From positions 744,001 to 808,000 of the forward strand of contig NZ_JAJCVI010000001.1 of the NCBI RefSeq assembly GCF_020567525.1: 64,000 nt of DNA, read 5' to 3'. Below the pieces are notes generated by a model that saw only the letters and a program-made list of their open reading frames with translations, did no database searches and had not been told where the DNA came from. Shown here piece after piece: positions 1 to 8,130 of the stretch. This DNA is from Halorubellus salinus. GTDB taxonomy: Archaea; Halobacteriota; Halobacteria; Halobacteriales; Natrialbaceae. Position 1 is the first letter of the stretch. Each line of letters starts with the position of its first letter. Position numbers and translations under genes: made by a program.

Positions 1-547
1 GGAGCGACGTGTACGACGACTCGGCCTCGTAGTACTCGTACCGCAAGCCCTGCTGGAGGCGCGTCGCGAGCGCGGCGTCCGTCGACACGCGGTACGACGC
101 GAGGACCGCGGACCGGTCGCCGCTCGTCGACACCCACTTCACGTGCACGCGGTCCCCGGCCTCGAACCCGGGCCTGTGCGTCGCCGTCCCCGTCGTGGTC
201 GACGCGGTCGAGTTCAGCACGAACCGGTCGCCGCTCCCGACCGCGAACGACGACCCGTTTGCCCACGTGTACGTCGCCGTCGTCGCACCGTCCGCGACGA
301 CCACGACCGTCAGCCGGTCCGCGACGCGGTCGGAGATGGTCGCGCCGCCACCGTGCTCGACCGCGACCACGCCGTCGTCGGCGTCGTAACTGAACGAGAA
401 CGACGCCTGTGGCGCCGGGTCGTTCCCGACCACGCCAGCGATATCGAACCCGAAGAGAGCGGTCGCGCCGGCGGCGACGACGACCACCGCGAGCATCAAC
501 ACGACCGCTATCTGGGAGTTCAGCCCGCGGTCGTCGACGCCAAGCAT
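1..547 (-). CDS. Type IV pilin-like protein, C-terminus cut by window edge
   Basis: The reading frame starts at ATG 547 and runs leftward off the window, so about 182 residues are visible. The N-terminus has a short charged leader ending in Asp-Arg-Gly, followed by LNSQIAVVLMLAVVVVAAGA, which is the layout of an archaeal type III (prepilin peptidase) signal: a cleavage site after Gly and a hydrophobic helix that forms the pilus core. The rest is a Ser/Thr-rich extracellular beta-type domain (DUF1628-like haloarchaeal pilins). By family it would be processed by PibD and assembled at the cell surface for adhesion or serve as a secreted pilin-like protein. No pilus ATPase or membrane platform gene is visible beside it, so its partners are unknown. 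The assignment to the pilin class is firm; the specific pilus is not. Confidence 0.75.
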   Translation of the reverse strand, partial: MLGVDDRGLNSQIAVVLMLAVVVVAAGATALFGFDIAGVVGNDPAPQASFSFSYDADDGVVAVEHGGGATISDRVADRLTVVVVADGATTATYTWANGSSFAVGSGDRFVLNSTASTTTGTATHRPGFEAGDRVHVKWVSTSGDRSAVLASYRVSTDAALATRLQQGLRYEYYEAESSYTSL

Positions 548-682
548 ACCACATCGTACTGTGGTCGGTGCTAAAACACTCCCGGCCAGCCAGTGGCGGA
601 CGACTCGGGGTCAGCGGTCGCTTCGAGCGGTCGTCCTCCCGCCGACAGGGGGTTTTTCAGGAAGGCACCCTGAGCCGTCGGT

Positions 683-1276
683 ATGGACGAGTGCGTCGCC
701 TGTGGAGCGTCAATCCGCGGTGCGTCCGCGTACTGCGACGACTGCGCGGAGCGAGCGAGCGACGGGACGGCGAGTGCGCCGTCGCGCGAGGGACGGGTCT
801 CGTCGCCGGCGGCACGTGCGGTCGCGATCCTGCTCGCAGCGGCGGCACTCCTCGGCGGCTTCCAGACGGTTCAGACGCTCCAGTACCTCCCGCAAGCGGT
901 CGTCCTCGGGTTGAGCCTGGACACGGTCGGATTCCTCGCGGTGCAGGCGGTGAACGTGACGCTCCTCGTCGCGTTCGCCGTCATGGCGAAGCGGTTATTC
1001 GACGGGGCCGCGGACCGCGCGCGCTACGGCCGCGTCCTTCGCGCGCTCGCAGCGGCGAGCGTCGCCTTCGGGACGCTCGTGACGGTCCTCCCGAACCCGG
1101 TCGTACGGTGGCTCCCGACGGTCGTGGACCCCGCGTACGTCGTACTGAACGTGCTCGCATTCCACGTCGCACCGACGGTGCTCTGGGCGGAGTGGCAGGT
1201 GCTCGCGGTCGCCGTCGTCGGCGCCAGCATCTCCTTCGCGGCCGGCACCGCACTCCGGCAGGACGCGACCCAGTGA
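683..1276 (+). CDS. Zinc-ribbon multi-pass membrane protein, unknown function
   Basis: This 197-residue protein opens with a small zinc ribbon, two CxxC pairs at residues 4-7 and 18-21, followed by a short acidic linker. From about residue 45 the sequence is hydrophobic, with four or five predicted membrane helices separated by short loops (for example VAVVGASISFAAGTALRQ at the C-terminus). The architecture, a cytoplasmic N-terminal zinc ribbon joined to a membrane bundle, is common in haloarchaeal hypothetical proteins, and no catalytic motif is visible. It is flanked by the pilin-like gene on the opposite strand and by a repeat-rich spacer. I cannot assign a function. Confidence 0.7.
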   Translation: MDECVACGASIRGASAYCDDCAERASDGTASAPSREGRVSSPAARAVAILLAAAALLGGFQTVQTLQYLPQAVVLGLSLDTVGFLAVQAVNVTLLVAFAVMAKRLFDGAADRARYGRVLRALAAASVAFGTLVTVLPNPVVRWLPTVVDPAYVVLNVLAFHVAPTVLWAEWQVLAVAVVGASISFAAGTALRQDATQ

Positions 1277-1570
1277 CGGCGAGGGGCGACCCACGTCGCG
1301 TACTCGAGACCGAACCGGTCACCGTTCGAGCGTTGCGTCGGAACGGAATGTGCGTGGATGCGCGGGCCAGAGATCAGAGATCTCTGGCTGCCTCCCGGAA
1401 CGGCGGAGCCGTTCCGAGAGTGTCCACGAGGGAGAGCAGCACCCTGTAATGTCGAGATATCGGTCGCTGTTCGAGCGTTGCGTCGGAAAGGAATGTGCGT
1501 GGGTGCTGTCCACGAGGGAGAGCACCCGCATCGCATTCGAGGTGCGGCCGGTTGTGGCCGCGTGGTGCGA
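1277..1570. other. Gene-free spacer with duplicated blocks and hairpins downstream of tRNA-Leu
   Basis: No convincing gene is present. The stretch holds two copies of a 42-base block (1316-1357 and 1461-1502), two copies of a second block (1421-1444 and 1507-1527), and between the first copies two perfect inverted repeats at 1367-1387 (9-base arms, 3-base loop) and 1396-1416 (8-base arms, 5-base loop). It lies just 3' of tRNA-Leu(GAG), which is read on the minus strand. Confidence 0.7.
1316..1527. repeat. Two-block direct duplication (A-B / A'-B')
   Basis: Block A, 42 bases, occurs at 1316-1357 and 1461-1502 with three mismatches; its core is GTTCGAGCGTTGCGTCGGAA. Block B occurs at 1421-1444 and again at 1507-1527 with a 3-base deletion; its core is TGTCCACGAGGGAGAGCA. 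In the left copy A and B are separated by two hairpins; in the right copy they almost abut. This looks like one duplication followed by loss or gain of the hairpin segment. Confidence 0.8.
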
Positions 1571-1655
1571 TGCGTGGGACCGGATTTGAACCGGCGGACC
1601 TCTACAGGACAGCGCCCTCAACGCTGCGCCGTTGGCCTGGCTTGGCTACCCACGC
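1571..1655 (-). tRNA. tRNA-Leu (anticodon GAG)
   Basis: Read on the minus strand this is an 85-nt class II tRNA. The acceptor stem pairs GCGTGGG (1655-1649) with CCCACGC (1578-1572), with A as discriminator at 1571. The D-loop region, the anticodon loop TTGAGGG with anticodon GAG, a long variable arm (GTCCTGTAGAGGTCC region) and the T-arm GGTTCAAATCC are all present. CCA is not encoded. It closely resembles the tRNA-Leu(CAG) at 60042-60126, differing mainly in the acceptor stem, T-stem and anticodon. No intron is seen in the anticodon loop. Confidence 0.95.
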
Positions 1656-1692
1656 TCGCGGTATCTTACTGCACTCCTTCGTTCCCGGGGGA

Positions 1693-1702
1693 CCAATAAA
1701 AG
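1693..1702 (-). promoter_or_regulatory. Candidate TATA box of tRNA-Leu(GAG)
   Basis: On the minus strand this reads CTTTTATTGG, an A/T tract standing out in very GC-rich DNA, about 40-47 bases before the tRNA 5' end. That places transcription start some 15-20 bases ahead of the mature tRNA, typical of archaeal tRNA genes. Prediction by position and composition only. Confidence 0.5.
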
Positions 1703-1856
1703 CCCTTTCTTTTCCACCGGCAGTGATTGGGATTCGCACGCCGTCGCCGGGCTCGCCACCGGACCGCCAACGCGACCGCGTACGAGGCGCGCTCGCGGCG
1801 TGGCGGTGGTCGCGCGAAGCGCGGGGTTGAAATGGTGTGGTGTGGAAGGGAGAGGT

Positions 1857-2390
1857 ATGGCGAAGTACTCGACGGGTGGTTCGTCGGGTGGCGGCGACGG
1901 CGACACGTGCGAGCTCTGCGGCGCGGCGAGCGAGAACCTCAGCATGGCGAACGTCGCTGGCGCGCGACTGAACGTGTGCGCGTCCTGTGCCCCCCACGAC
2001 GACACCGAGACGAAGCGATCCTCGAACGACCGCTCCGGGAGCGGCGCCGGCAGCGGCAGCGGTGGCGGTGACCGTGACCGGAAACGGCGTGCGGTCCAGA
2101 ACACGGCGAAGGCCAACGACGTCTGGGATTCGGACTCCAAGCACTGGGAGGAAGGCGGAACGAACTACGACGACGACCAGTTGCCGTACCTCCACAGCGA
2201 CTACGGGAAGACCGTGACGGAGGCACGCCAGGAGCGCGGACTGCAGCGCGAGGAGTTCGCGGAGGAACTCGGTGCGACGGAGGCGGACATCATCGCCATC
2301 GAGCAGGGTCGCGCGACCCAGGCCGGTATCGGTGGTGGCCTCATCGCCGCCATCGAGGACTACCTCGACGTCGAAATCTCCGAGCAGTAA
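1857..2390 (+). CDS. mbf1: Archaeal multiprotein bridging factor aMBF1
   Basis: This 177-residue protein has an N-terminal zinc ribbon with CELCGA (residues about 18-23) and CASC (about 41-44), a glycine/serine-rich flexible linker, and a C-terminal XRE-type helix-turn-helix (TVTEARQERGLQREEFAEEL onward). This order of zinc ribbon, linker and HTH is that of archaeal MBF1, a conserved protein associated with the 30S ribosome and basal transcription; its exact cellular role is still debated. The start is ATG 1857, preceded by GGAGAGGT; the next in-frame starts lie inside the domain or far upstream in non-conserved sequence. The long Gly-Ser linker is more extended than usual. It is a single-gene unit followed by the AlaX gene. 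Confidence 0.9.
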   Translation: MAKYSTGGSSGGGDGDTCELCGAASENLSMANVAGARLNVCASCAPHDDTETKRSSNDRSGSGAGSGSGGGDRDRKRRAVQNTAKANDVWDSDSKHWEEGGTNYDDDQLPYLHSDYGKTVTEARQERGLQREEFAEELGATEADIIAIEQGRATQAGIGGGLIAAIEDYLDVEISEQ

Positions 2391-2451
2391 CTGACCACCC
2401 GGGGGGTGTCGGCGAAGTGCTTTTGCTACCGCCGGAAGTCTGTTATCGGTG

Positions 2452-3768
2452 ATGACCGTACAGCGTGCTGCTGCGCAACCGTACACGACGAGTTTCGAGG
2501 CGACGATCGAGCGCGTCGACGGACGGGACGTGGTGCTCGAGGAGACGTACTTCTACGCGGAGAGCGGCGGGCAGCCGGCGGACCGCGGGCGGATGGGTGA
2601 CCGGTCCGTGGTCGACGTGCAGGTGGACGACGACGTCGTCGTGCACACGCTCGACGAACCGCCGACGTTCGATGCCGGCCGGTCGGTGCTGTGTCGCGTG
2701 GACTGGCGGCGACGGATGTACTGTATGCGAGCGCACACCGCGAGTCACGTCCTGTACGGGGCGGCGCGTACGTGCATGGACGACCTCGGGTACGGCGGGT
2801 TCGACATCCGGGCGGCCGCGGACCGGTCGAGCGCCGAGGCGGTCGGCTGGAGTGGGGGAGTCGATGGGAGTGAGGGAGTCGATTCAAGCGACGCGGACCG
2901 GGTGCGCGTGGACTTCGTGACGTCGACGGACGTCGACGACGACGTCCTGGTGACGTTGGAGCGACGCGCGAACCAGGCGGTCTGGGAGTCCCGGGACGTG
3001 ACGTGGGAGACGCTGTCCGCGGACGCGGCGCGCGACCGCGACGGGATCGTGTTCAACGAGAAGACCGAGGAGGGCGTGTTCGGCGAGGACGCCGAGGTGC
3101 GCGTCGTCACCGTCGGCGGCGCGGAGGTGGCGGCCGGCCAGCCGTCGGGGCAGCCGTTCGACGTCGCGGCGTGTGGCGGAACGCACGTTCGGAACACGCG
3201 AGAGATCGGACCCATCACGGTCCTCGGGCGGTCGAACCCGGGTGAGGGGATGACGCGCGTGGAGTTCGCGGTCGGCCCGCGCGGCATCGAGCGCCGCGGG
3301 AGCGAGAAGGCGGCGTTGCTCGCGGCGGGTCGCGCGCTCGACGTCGGCCCCGGCGAGGTGCCCGAGGCGGTGTCGCGGCTCCAGGACGAGGTGACGTCGC
3401 TCCGCGAGGAGGCCGCGGACGCGCAGCGCCGCGCGCTCGAAGCCCGGTTGGCGCAGTTCCCGGTCGTCGAACGCCAGGGGGAGCGCTGGCTCGTCGGGAC
3501 CGTCGAGGGCGTGGACGCGAACGACGTGGAGCCGGTGGCGCGAGCGGTCGCGGGCGACCGTGCGCCGGTCGTGGTGCTCGTCGGACGCGCGGGGAGTACG
3601 TTCGTCGTGGTAGCGGCCGGTGAATCCGCGTCGTCGAACGCGGGTGCGGTCGTCGAACGCGTCACGGACGAGTTCGGCGGCGGTGGCGGTGGCAGTCCTC
3701 GGTTCGCGCAGGGCGGTGGCCTGTCGGTCGACCCGGCGGGAGTCGTCGAGTGGTTCCGGGAGAGCTAA
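2452..3768 (+). CDS. alaX: Alanyl-tRNA editing protein (AlaX-L type) with DHHA1 domain
   Basis: The 438-residue protein would hydrolyse misacylated Ser- or Gly-tRNA(Ala) in trans. The N-terminus resembles the AlaRS-linked beta-barrel (ETYFYAESGGQPADRG), then come the editing-site zinc ligands RAHTASHVLY (HxxxH, residues about 96-105) and CGGTH (about 242-246), and finally a DHHA1 domain marked by the glycine-rich GGGGGGSPRFAQGGG near the C-terminus. No aminoacylation domain is present. There is an unusual insertion of roughly 25 residues rich in Gly/Ser/Asp after the first zinc motif, not obviously part of the fold. ATG 2452 is preferred over GTG 2449. No Shine-Dalgarno sequence is visible, so the transcript may be leaderless. 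Confidence 0.9.
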   Translation: MTVQRAAAQPYTTSFEATIERVDGRDVVLEETYFYAESGGQPADRGRMGDRSVVDVQVDDDVVVHTLDEPPTFDAGRSVLCRVDWRRRMYCMRAHTASHVLYGAARTCMDDLGYGGFDIRAAADRSSAEAVGWSGGVDGSEGVDSSDADRVRVDFVTSTDVDDDVLVTLERRANQAVWESRDVTWETLSADAARDRDGIVFNEKTEEGVFGEDAEVRVVTVGGAEVAAGQPSGQPFDVAACGGTHVRNTREIGPITVLGRSNPGEGMTRVEFAVGPRGIERRGSEKAALLAAGRALDVGPGEVPEAVSRLQDEVTSLREEAADAQRRALEARLAQFPVVERQGERWLVGTVEGVDANDVEPVARAVAGDRAPVVVLVGRAGSTFVVVAAGESASSNAGAVVERVTDEFGGGGGGSPRFAQGGGLSVDPAGVVEWFRES

Positions 3769-3820
3769 CGGCGTTCGTCGGAACCGGGCAATTTTTTCGG
3801 GGACCGTTCGTAGCATCGGT

Positions 3821-4954
3821 ATGGATTTCACGAGCGAGCAGGAGGCGGTGCGGGACGTCGTCCGCGAGTTCGCCGTCGAGGAGCTCCGGCCGGTCGCCGC
3901 GGAGTGCGACGCCGAGCAGGCGTTCCCGGAGGACGTCTGGGACGACCTCGCGGACATGGACCTCACGGGCCTGACGGTCCCCGAGGGATACGGTGGGTAC
4001 GACGCTGACCCGGTGACGTACGCGCTCATCAACGAGGAGCTGGCGTACGGGATGCTGTCCGTCGCCACCGCGCTCTCGGTGCATGGGCTGGCGACGTCGT
4101 GTATCGCCGAGTTCGGGAGCGAGGACGTGAAGGACGAGTGGCTCCCGGAGATGGCGACCGGTCGGCCGGTCGGCGCGTTCGCGCTCAGCGAGCCCCAGGC
4201 GGGGTCGAACCCGGCGGAGATGTCGACGGTCGCGCGACGCGACGGCGACGAGTTCGTCGTCGACGGGACGAAGCAGTGGATCACGAACGGGAAGCGCAGC
4301 GACGTCGTCATCCTGTTCGCGAAGACCGACCGCGACGACCCGGGGAGCGTCACGCAGTTCCTCGTCCCGAAGGACACCGACGGTGTGAGCGTCGGGAAGA
4401 AGGAGGACAAGCTCGGGCTGCGGGCGAGCGACACGACGAGCCTCGAGTTCGACGGCGCTCGCATCCCCGCGGAGTACCAGCTCACCGAGGAGGGCCGCGG
4501 GCTGTCGGCGGCGTTCTCCATCCTGACGGGCGGCCGCATCGCCATCGGCGCGCAGTCCGTCGGACTCGCGCAGTCCGCGCTCGACGCGGCGCTCGAGTAC
4601 AGCCAGGAGCGCGAGCAGTTCGACCAACCCATCAGCGACATCCAGACCATCCGCCACAAGCTCGCGGACATGCAGACGAAGGTCCAGGCGGGTCGCCTCC
4701 TCACGTACGACGCCGCCCGGAAGAAGGCCAGCGGGGACCCGCAGGCGACCGCGATGGCGGCGTCGCAAGCGAAGCTGTTCTCGAGCGAGAGCGCCATCGA
4801 GGTCGCGAACGAGGCCGTCCAGATCCACGGCGGCTACGGGTACACGACCGACTTCCCCGTCGAGCGCCTCTACCGCGACGCGAAGATACTCACCATCTAC
4901 GAGGGCACGAGCGAGATACAGAAGAAGATCATCGCCCGGCATCTCCTGGACTGA
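3821..4954 (+). CDS. Acyl-CoA dehydrogenase
   Basis: This 377-residue protein has the full acyl-CoA dehydrogenase layout: an N-terminal alpha domain, a central beta domain with the signature FALSEPQAGSNPAEM, and a C-terminal alpha domain with YGYTTDFPVERLYRDAKI and the catalytic glutamate in IYEGTSEIQ. It is a flavoprotein that oxidises an acyl-CoA to the 2-enoyl-CoA, passing electrons to an electron transfer flavoprotein; chain-length specificity cannot be read from the sequence. The start ATG 3821 follows an A/T tract at 3789-3798 by about 25-30 bases, suggesting a leaderless message. No other beta-oxidation gene is adjacent. Confidence 0.92.
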   Translation: MDFTSEQEAVRDVVREFAVEELRPVAAECDAEQAFPEDVWDDLADMDLTGLTVPEGYGGYDADPVTYALINEELAYGMLSVATALSVHGLATSCIAEFGSEDVKDEWLPEMATGRPVGAFALSEPQAGSNPAEMSTVARRDGDEFVVDGTKQWITNGKRSDVVILFAKTDRDDPGSVTQFLVPKDTDGVSVGKKEDKLGLRASDTTSLEFDGARIPAEYQLTEEGRGLSAAFSILTGGRIAIGAQSVGLAQSALDAALEYSQEREQFDQPISDIQTIRHKLADMQTKVQAGRLLTYDAARKKASGDPQATAMAASQAKLFSSESAIEVANEAVQIHGGYGYTTDFPVERLYRDAKILTIYEGTSEIQKKIIARHLLD

Positions 4955-5002
4955 ACCGGTCGCACTCGCCACTACGTCTGCTGGGAACGCGCTCGCTGCG
5001 GG

Positions 5003-5584
5003 TCAGTCGTCGGCGGCCGAGGTGCGGTCGCTGTCGGCACGCTCCTCGTCGTTCGTGTCGGCGGCGTCGACGCGTTTTGCGGGCACGCCGACGACGGTGG
5101 CACCGGGTGGGACGTCGTCCGTGACGACCGCGCCGGCGCCGACGCGCGCCCCGTGACCGATGGTGACGTCGCCGAGGACGGTGGCGTTCGTGCCGATGGT
5201 GACGTCGTCCTCGACGGTCGGATGTCGTTTGACCGGGTCGGGCGAGTTCCCACCGAGCGTGACGCCGTGGTACATGTGGACGCGGTCGCCGACTTCGGCG
5301 GTCTCGCCGACGACGACGCCCATCCCGTGGTCGACGACGACCTGTCGCCCCACCGTCGCCGCGGGATGGATCTCGACGCCAGTCAGGAATCGCACGAGCT
5401 GGGAGAGCAGGCGCGCGGACAGCGGGAAGCCCGCCCGCCAGACCGCGTTCGTGACGGCGTGCGCCCAGACCGCGTGCAGGCCGGGGTAACAGAGGACCAC
5501 CTCGAGTCGCGACTTCGCCGCCGGGTCCGCGTCGTGAACGGCGGTCACGTCCACGCGAACGCGTCGAAGGAGACGCCCAATCAC
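5003..5584 (-). CDS. cysE: Serine O-acetyltransferase
   Basis: This 193-residue enzyme transfers acetyl from acetyl-CoA to serine, the activating step of cysteine synthesis. An N-terminal helical segment (SRLEVVLCYPGLHAVWAH) is followed by a left-handed parallel beta helix of hexapeptide repeats, including the diagnostic VVVDHGMGVVVGETAEVG and the acceptor-site segment MYHGVTLGG. The length suits the short archaeal form lacking the larger bacterial N-terminal domain. The likely start is GTG 5584. The C-terminus is an acidic tail of about 20 residues. It converges with the acyl-CoA dehydrogenase gene across a 48-base spacer; no cysteine synthase gene is next to it. Confidence 0.92.
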   Translation of the reverse strand: MIGRLLRRVRVDVTAVHDADPAAKSRLEVVLCYPGLHAVWAHAVTNAVWRAGFPLSARLLSQLVRFLTGVEIHPAATVGRQVVVDHGMGVVVGETAEVGDRVHMYHGVTLGGNSPDPVKRHPTVEDDVTIGTNATVLGDVTIGHGARVGAGAVVTDDVPPGATVVGVPAKRVDAADTNDEERADSDRTSAADD

Positions 5585-5855
5585 GGCCGATCACGCGACA
5601 CGCGGTCGCCGTCGCGCACGCTCACGACCCCGGGAGTCCCGTCGACGACGGTGGGTGGCGTGCGACAGCACCGCCGCGTCGAACCACGAGAGCGTTCGAC
5701 GGCGATGCGGTCGGATGCGGTGACGACCACAGGCATGCCTCGCACTCGCCGAGCCATCGTCTAAAACGAATCGGTTCCACAGAACCGCTCGACTGGCGCA
5801 GACAGGGCCGTTCGCCTGACGCAGGCGGGTTCGCTGGTCGATTCCGGTCGCGTGC

Positions 5856-6497
5856 TCAGAACTCCTCCCAGGGACTCGGCGAGTCCGGGAGACCGAGTAC
5901 GCGGCGTTCCCGTCCGTGCTCGCCGGTCCGCGTCTCGACGAGACCGTCGAACAGCTGGCGGATGGTGTTGACCGTCTGGTCGTCGTGCGCGTCCGCGTCG
6001 AGCGTCCCGAACCCGAGCGCGTCGGCGGCACTGATGCGGCCCGTGAGGATGTGGAGGAACCGGAACACGGTCTTGACGTCCGCGTACATCAGGAGCTGGC
6101 TGATGGAGTCGAGCGCGACCCGCGTCTGGTAGCCCTGGTTCGCGAACTGCTCCAGGAGCTTCGAGGACGCCATCCCGATGCCCGTGAAGTCACCCGGTGA
6201 GGAGACGTACCGCGTCAGCGGGTGGTCCTCCTGGCCCATCCCGCGTTCCTGGGAGACGCAGTCGACGATACCGAGCTGCGGGTTCACGTCGTCGGGGAGT
6301 CGACTGCCGACGTCCTCGCGGATGCGGTCGGCGCTGTGCTGGGTGGTGACGACCAGGCCCGCGTCGCCCTGTCGATGCCCGTCCGCGAGCACCTCGCAGA
6401 GGAGGTCGTACTTCCCGGTCATCGGCGGCCCCATGACGAGGAGGTTCGTCCCCGGTCGAACCTCGGCGACCGGGAGGGCGTCCGCTACCGCGTACAT
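5856..6497 (-). CDS. RAD55/KaiC-like RecA-superfamily ATPase
   Basis: The 213-residue protein carries a P-loop, GPPMTGKYDLL, near residue 29, a Walker B-like strand RVALDSISQLLMY, and the compact RecA fold typical of haloarchaeal RAD55-type or HTR-like proteins. These are often linked to signal transduction, but their partners are mostly unknown; a recombination role is not implied. ATG 6497 is the first start that leaves a full P-loop domain with a normal N-terminus. A TATA-like tract (GGGTTTATAC, minus strand, around 6557-6566) lies about 60 bases upstream. It is divergent from the phosphomutase gene. Confidence 0.75.
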   Translation of the reverse strand: MYAVADALPVAEVRPGTNLLVMGPPMTGKYDLLCEVLADGHRQGDAGLVVTTQHSADRIREDVGSRLPDDVNPQLGIVDCVSQERGMGQEDHPLTRYVSSPGDFTGIGMASSKLLEQFANQGYQTRVALDSISQLLMYADVKTVFRFLHILTGRISAADALGFGTLDADAHDDQTVNTIRQLFDGLVETRTGEHGRERRVLGLPDSPSPWEEF

Positions 6498-6627
6498 ACG
6501 ACCCCCGAAATCGCTCCCACGCCCGGTTGCATTGGTGGTGATTTGCGCGTACGTCTGTATAAACCCACGGGAGTCGTCCGACGTGCGTATGCCATCATCT
6601 AAGTGCTGCGCGGGGGAATCGAGTGAT

Positions 6628-8004
6628 ATGACACTGTTCGGGACGGCTGGTATCCGCGGCCCGGTGGCGACACGGGTCACGCCTGAGCTGGCGTTGCGAG
6701 TTGGGCAGGCAGCAGGGGTCGACGGCGCCGAGTTCGTCGTCGGTCGCGACGGTCGGGAGACCGGCGAGGCGCTCGCGGCCGCCGTCGAGGCTGGGCTGGA
6801 GAGCGCGGGGGCGGACGTCGAACGCGTCGGGCAGGTGCCGACGCCGGCGCTCGCGTTCGCCTCCCAGGGGCGTCGTGGCGTGATGGTGACGGCGAGTCAC
6901 AATCCGCCCGAGGACAACGGTATCAAGCTGTTCGTCGACGGCGAGGAGTACGACCGGGCGGCCGAGGAGCGCGTCGAGGAGCGCGTCGCGGACGGTCCCG
7001 CGCTGGCGTCGTGGGACGCGTTCGGGTCGGGACGCGAGGGCAGCGTCCTCGACGCGTACCGGGAGGCGGTGGTGGCGTTCGTTCGGGAGTCCGTCGACGA
7101 CGGCGCAGCCGAGCCCCTGGACGGGTTGACGGTCGCCGTGGATTGCGGGACGGGGATGGCGAGCGTCGCGACGCCGCAGGTGCTCGGGGCGCTGGGGGCG
7201 GACGTCCGGGCGACGAACGCGAACGTCGACGGGCACTTCCCGGCGCGGCCGTCGAAGCCGACGGCGGAGACGCTCACGGAGTTCTCGGCGTTCCTCGCGG
7301 AGTCCGAGGTCGACCTCGGGCTCGCGCACGACGGTGACGCGGACCGCATCGTCGTGTTGACGCCCGAGGGCGACGTGGTGCACGAGGACACCGTACTGGC
7401 GATGCTCGCCGAGCATTACGTCCAGGTGAGTGACGCGGCGGACCCGGTGGTCGTGACCACGCCGAACGCGTCCGGGCGGATCGACGAGCGCGTCGAGGCG
7501 GCGGGTGGGCGCACCGAGCGCGTTCGGTTGGGCGCGCTCCACGAGGGTATCGCTCGCGAGCGCGAGGCGGGCAGTTCGGACACCGAGGTGGCGTTCGCGG
7601 CGGAGCCCTGGAAGCACGTTCACACGGCGTTCGGTGGGTGGATAGACGGCGTGACGAGCGCGGGCGTGCTGTCGGCGCTCGTCGCCACCGAGGGTGGTCT
7701 CGACGCGCTCCGTGCGCCCATCACGGAGCGTCCGTACCGGAAGGTAAGCGTGTCCTGTCCGGACGAGGCGAAGGAGGCGGCGATGGGAACGCTCGCGGAC
7801 ACGCTCCCGGAGACGTTCGCCGAGGGCGACGTCGACACCGACTACGGCGTTCGCGTCGACCGCCCGGACGGCTCGTGGGTGCTCGTCCGACCGAGCGGGA
7901 CCGAGCCGTACGTCCGTATCTACGCGGAGGCGGACGACGTCGACGCCCTCGTCGAGCGTGCACGCGGAGTCGTCGAATCCGCAGTCGAGGACGCGCAATC
8001 CTAG
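6628..8004 (+). CDS. Alpha-D-phosphohexomutase-family enzyme (possible phosphopentomutase)
   Basis: The 458-residue protein has all four phosphohexomutase domains. The catalytic phosphoserine loop is TASHNPPEDNG, the metal loop is HDGDADRIV, and the C-terminal phosphate loop is RPSGTEPYVRIYAE. The sugar-specificity loop of domain 3, usually GGExSGH or similar, is instead AAEPWKHVHTAFGGW. Family members isomerise hexose, hexosamine or, in some archaea, pentose phosphates. Directly downstream lies a nucleoside uptake system followed by cytidine deaminase and a nucleoside phosphorylase, so ribose-1-phosphate to ribose-5-phosphate conversion is a sensible inference, though GlmM- or PMM-type activity is not excluded. 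A short spacer with a separate promoter-like tract separates it from the lipoprotein gene. Confidence 0.85.
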   Translation: MTLFGTAGIRGPVATRVTPELALRVGQAAGVDGAEFVVGRDGRETGEALAAAVEAGLESAGADVERVGQVPTPALAFASQGRRGVMVTASHNPPEDNGIKLFVDGEEYDRAAEERVEERVADGPALASWDAFGSGREGSVLDAYREAVVAFVRESVDDGAAEPLDGLTVAVDCGTGMASVATPQVLGALGADVRATNANVDGHFPARPSKPTAETLTEFSAFLAESEVDLGLAHDGDADRIVVLTPEGDVVHEDTVLAMLAEHYVQVSDAADPVVVTTPNASGRIDERVEAAGGRTERVRLGALHEGIAREREAGSSDTEVAFAAEPWKHVHTAFGGWIDGVTSAGVLSALVATEGGLDALRAPITERPYRKVSVSCPDEAKEAAMGTLADTLPETFAEGDVDTDYGVRVDRPDGSWVLVRPSGTEPYVRIYAEADDVDALVERARGVVESAVEDAQS

Positions 8005-8097
8005 GATTCTTGCGTATTATCCAGGAATAGATTAAATACCATTCTGCGTGTTGGATATATAGTTAGGGGTCACAACCATTGACTTGCGTTCCGACGG

Positions 8098-8104
8098 GTT
8101 TAAT
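8098..8104 (+). promoter_or_regulatory. Candidate TATA box of the nucleoside transporter operon
   Basis: GTTTAATTCG, an A/T tract centred about 30 bases ahead of ATG 8131, fits a haloarchaeal TATA box giving a leaderless or very short-leader transcript. The spacer 8005-8130 is unusually A/T-rich for this genome, with further tracts around 8030-8062 that could bind a regulator. Confidence 0.5.
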
Positions 8105-8130
8105 TCGGCATCCTGCATGAATTGGACGTA

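Noticed and set aside
409-1449. Long open frames overlapping the pilin and zinc-ribbon genes
   Set aside because: They are Arg- and Pro-rich shadow frames produced by high third-position GC in the real genes; no domain is recognisable.
5585-5761. A minus-strand frame of about 50 codons directly upstream of cysE (start near 5757), with an MPVVVTASDRIAV-like beginning
   Set aside because: It ends at the cysE start, but the residues are Arg-rich and low in acidic residues, unlike real proteins of this organism, and no motif or promoter is convincing.
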